The position numbers were made by a program, and so were the translations under genes. The notes below the pieces were generated by a model, which ran no database searches, was not told the origin of the DNA, and worked only from the letters and a program-made list of their open reading frames with translations. From Anarhynchus alexandrinus (lineage: Eukaryota > Chordata > Aves > Charadriiformes > Charadriidae), in assembly GCA_008711295.1 (NCBI GenBank), contig VUYV01000147.1, positions 1,802,577 to 1,866,576 of the forward strand: DNA of 64,000 nt, read 5' to 3'. The number at the start of each line of letters is the position of its first letter. Position 1 is the first letter of the stretch. Below are positions 63,857-64,000 of this stretch, in pieces.

Positions 63857-63969
63857 CAATGTTCAATGAGCAGACAAAAAGCTCGGTATCTTGACAAACA
63901 GAATAAACTCAGTAATTCCACACAGAGTTTATTGACATGGCAATCTAAGAATTCACAACCACACACAGT
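63857..63969 (-). CDS. Internal coding exon, unidentified helical protein
   Basis: Seen on the minus strand: donor CATTG/GTAAGAG at the left end, and one frame open from an upstream TGA through QTVCGCEFLDCHVNKLCVEL, then LSLFCLSRYRAFCLLIEH and a split Trp codon. Two acceptors are possible: CTTAATCCTGACAG (start 63,969) or GTGAATTCTTAG (start 63,944); both keep the frame. The translation is rich in Leu and Cys and looks like a buried helix of a repeat-type or helical-bundle protein. It leaves in phase 2 and joins in frame to 63,220. A shorter alternative, starting after TTTGTCAAG at about 63,889 in another frame, would join the outer acceptor at 63,224. The gene continues beyond the right edge of the window, so its 5' end is not seen. 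Family not recognised. Confidence 0.5.
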
Positions 63970-64000
63970 CTGTCAGGATTAAGCATGTATAGACAGACAT

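Overview
This window looks like nuclear DNA from a bird. The best evidence is the recognisable interspersed repeats: 3'-end fragments of the CR1 LINE family, carrying the avian hallmarks (tandem ATTCTGTG or ATCATAGA tails and GGTTGGAA-ACCT cores), plus a few very old MIR-like SINE remnants. Transposon density is low, base composition is AT-leaning with scattered GC-rich patches, and there is no bacterial-style gene packing. Nearly all open frames longer than 60 codons have no splice or family support and look like chance.

The left three quarters (about 1-50,000) read as a gene-poor intergenic or intronic desert. They contain CR1 and MIR fragments, microsatellites, a decamer minisatellite, a long (AGAGA)n tract, a possible G-quadruplex, and one compact CpG island at about 23,920-24,180. 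Several AT-rich blocks (about 14,740-15,160, 26,400-26,640 and 30,000-30,480) have the texture of conserved noncoding elements. Two assembly blemishes are visible: a single N at 36,696, between two 93-bp near-identical direct repeats that also flank a CR1 fragment, and a 14-N gap at 38,638-38,651 beside a G-rich stretch.

The right end (about 50,000-64,000) is where genes are supported. On the minus strand, exon-like segments at 63,857-63,969, 63,163-63,224 and 61,537-61,657, and a terminal exon at 53,790-53,921 with a stop codon and a downstream AATAAA, suggest the 3' part of a multi-exon gene running right to left. I do not recognise the protein. On the plus strand, a 77-codon terminal-exon-like segment at 52,599-52,832 and a possible upstream exon at 50,499-50,585 suggest a second gene converging on the first. 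A small CpG-rich region with a TATAAA at 51,769 lies between those two exons. The predicted 3' ends of the two genes overlap at about 53,340-53,620. Links between exons are inference from reading-frame phase and splice-like borders.
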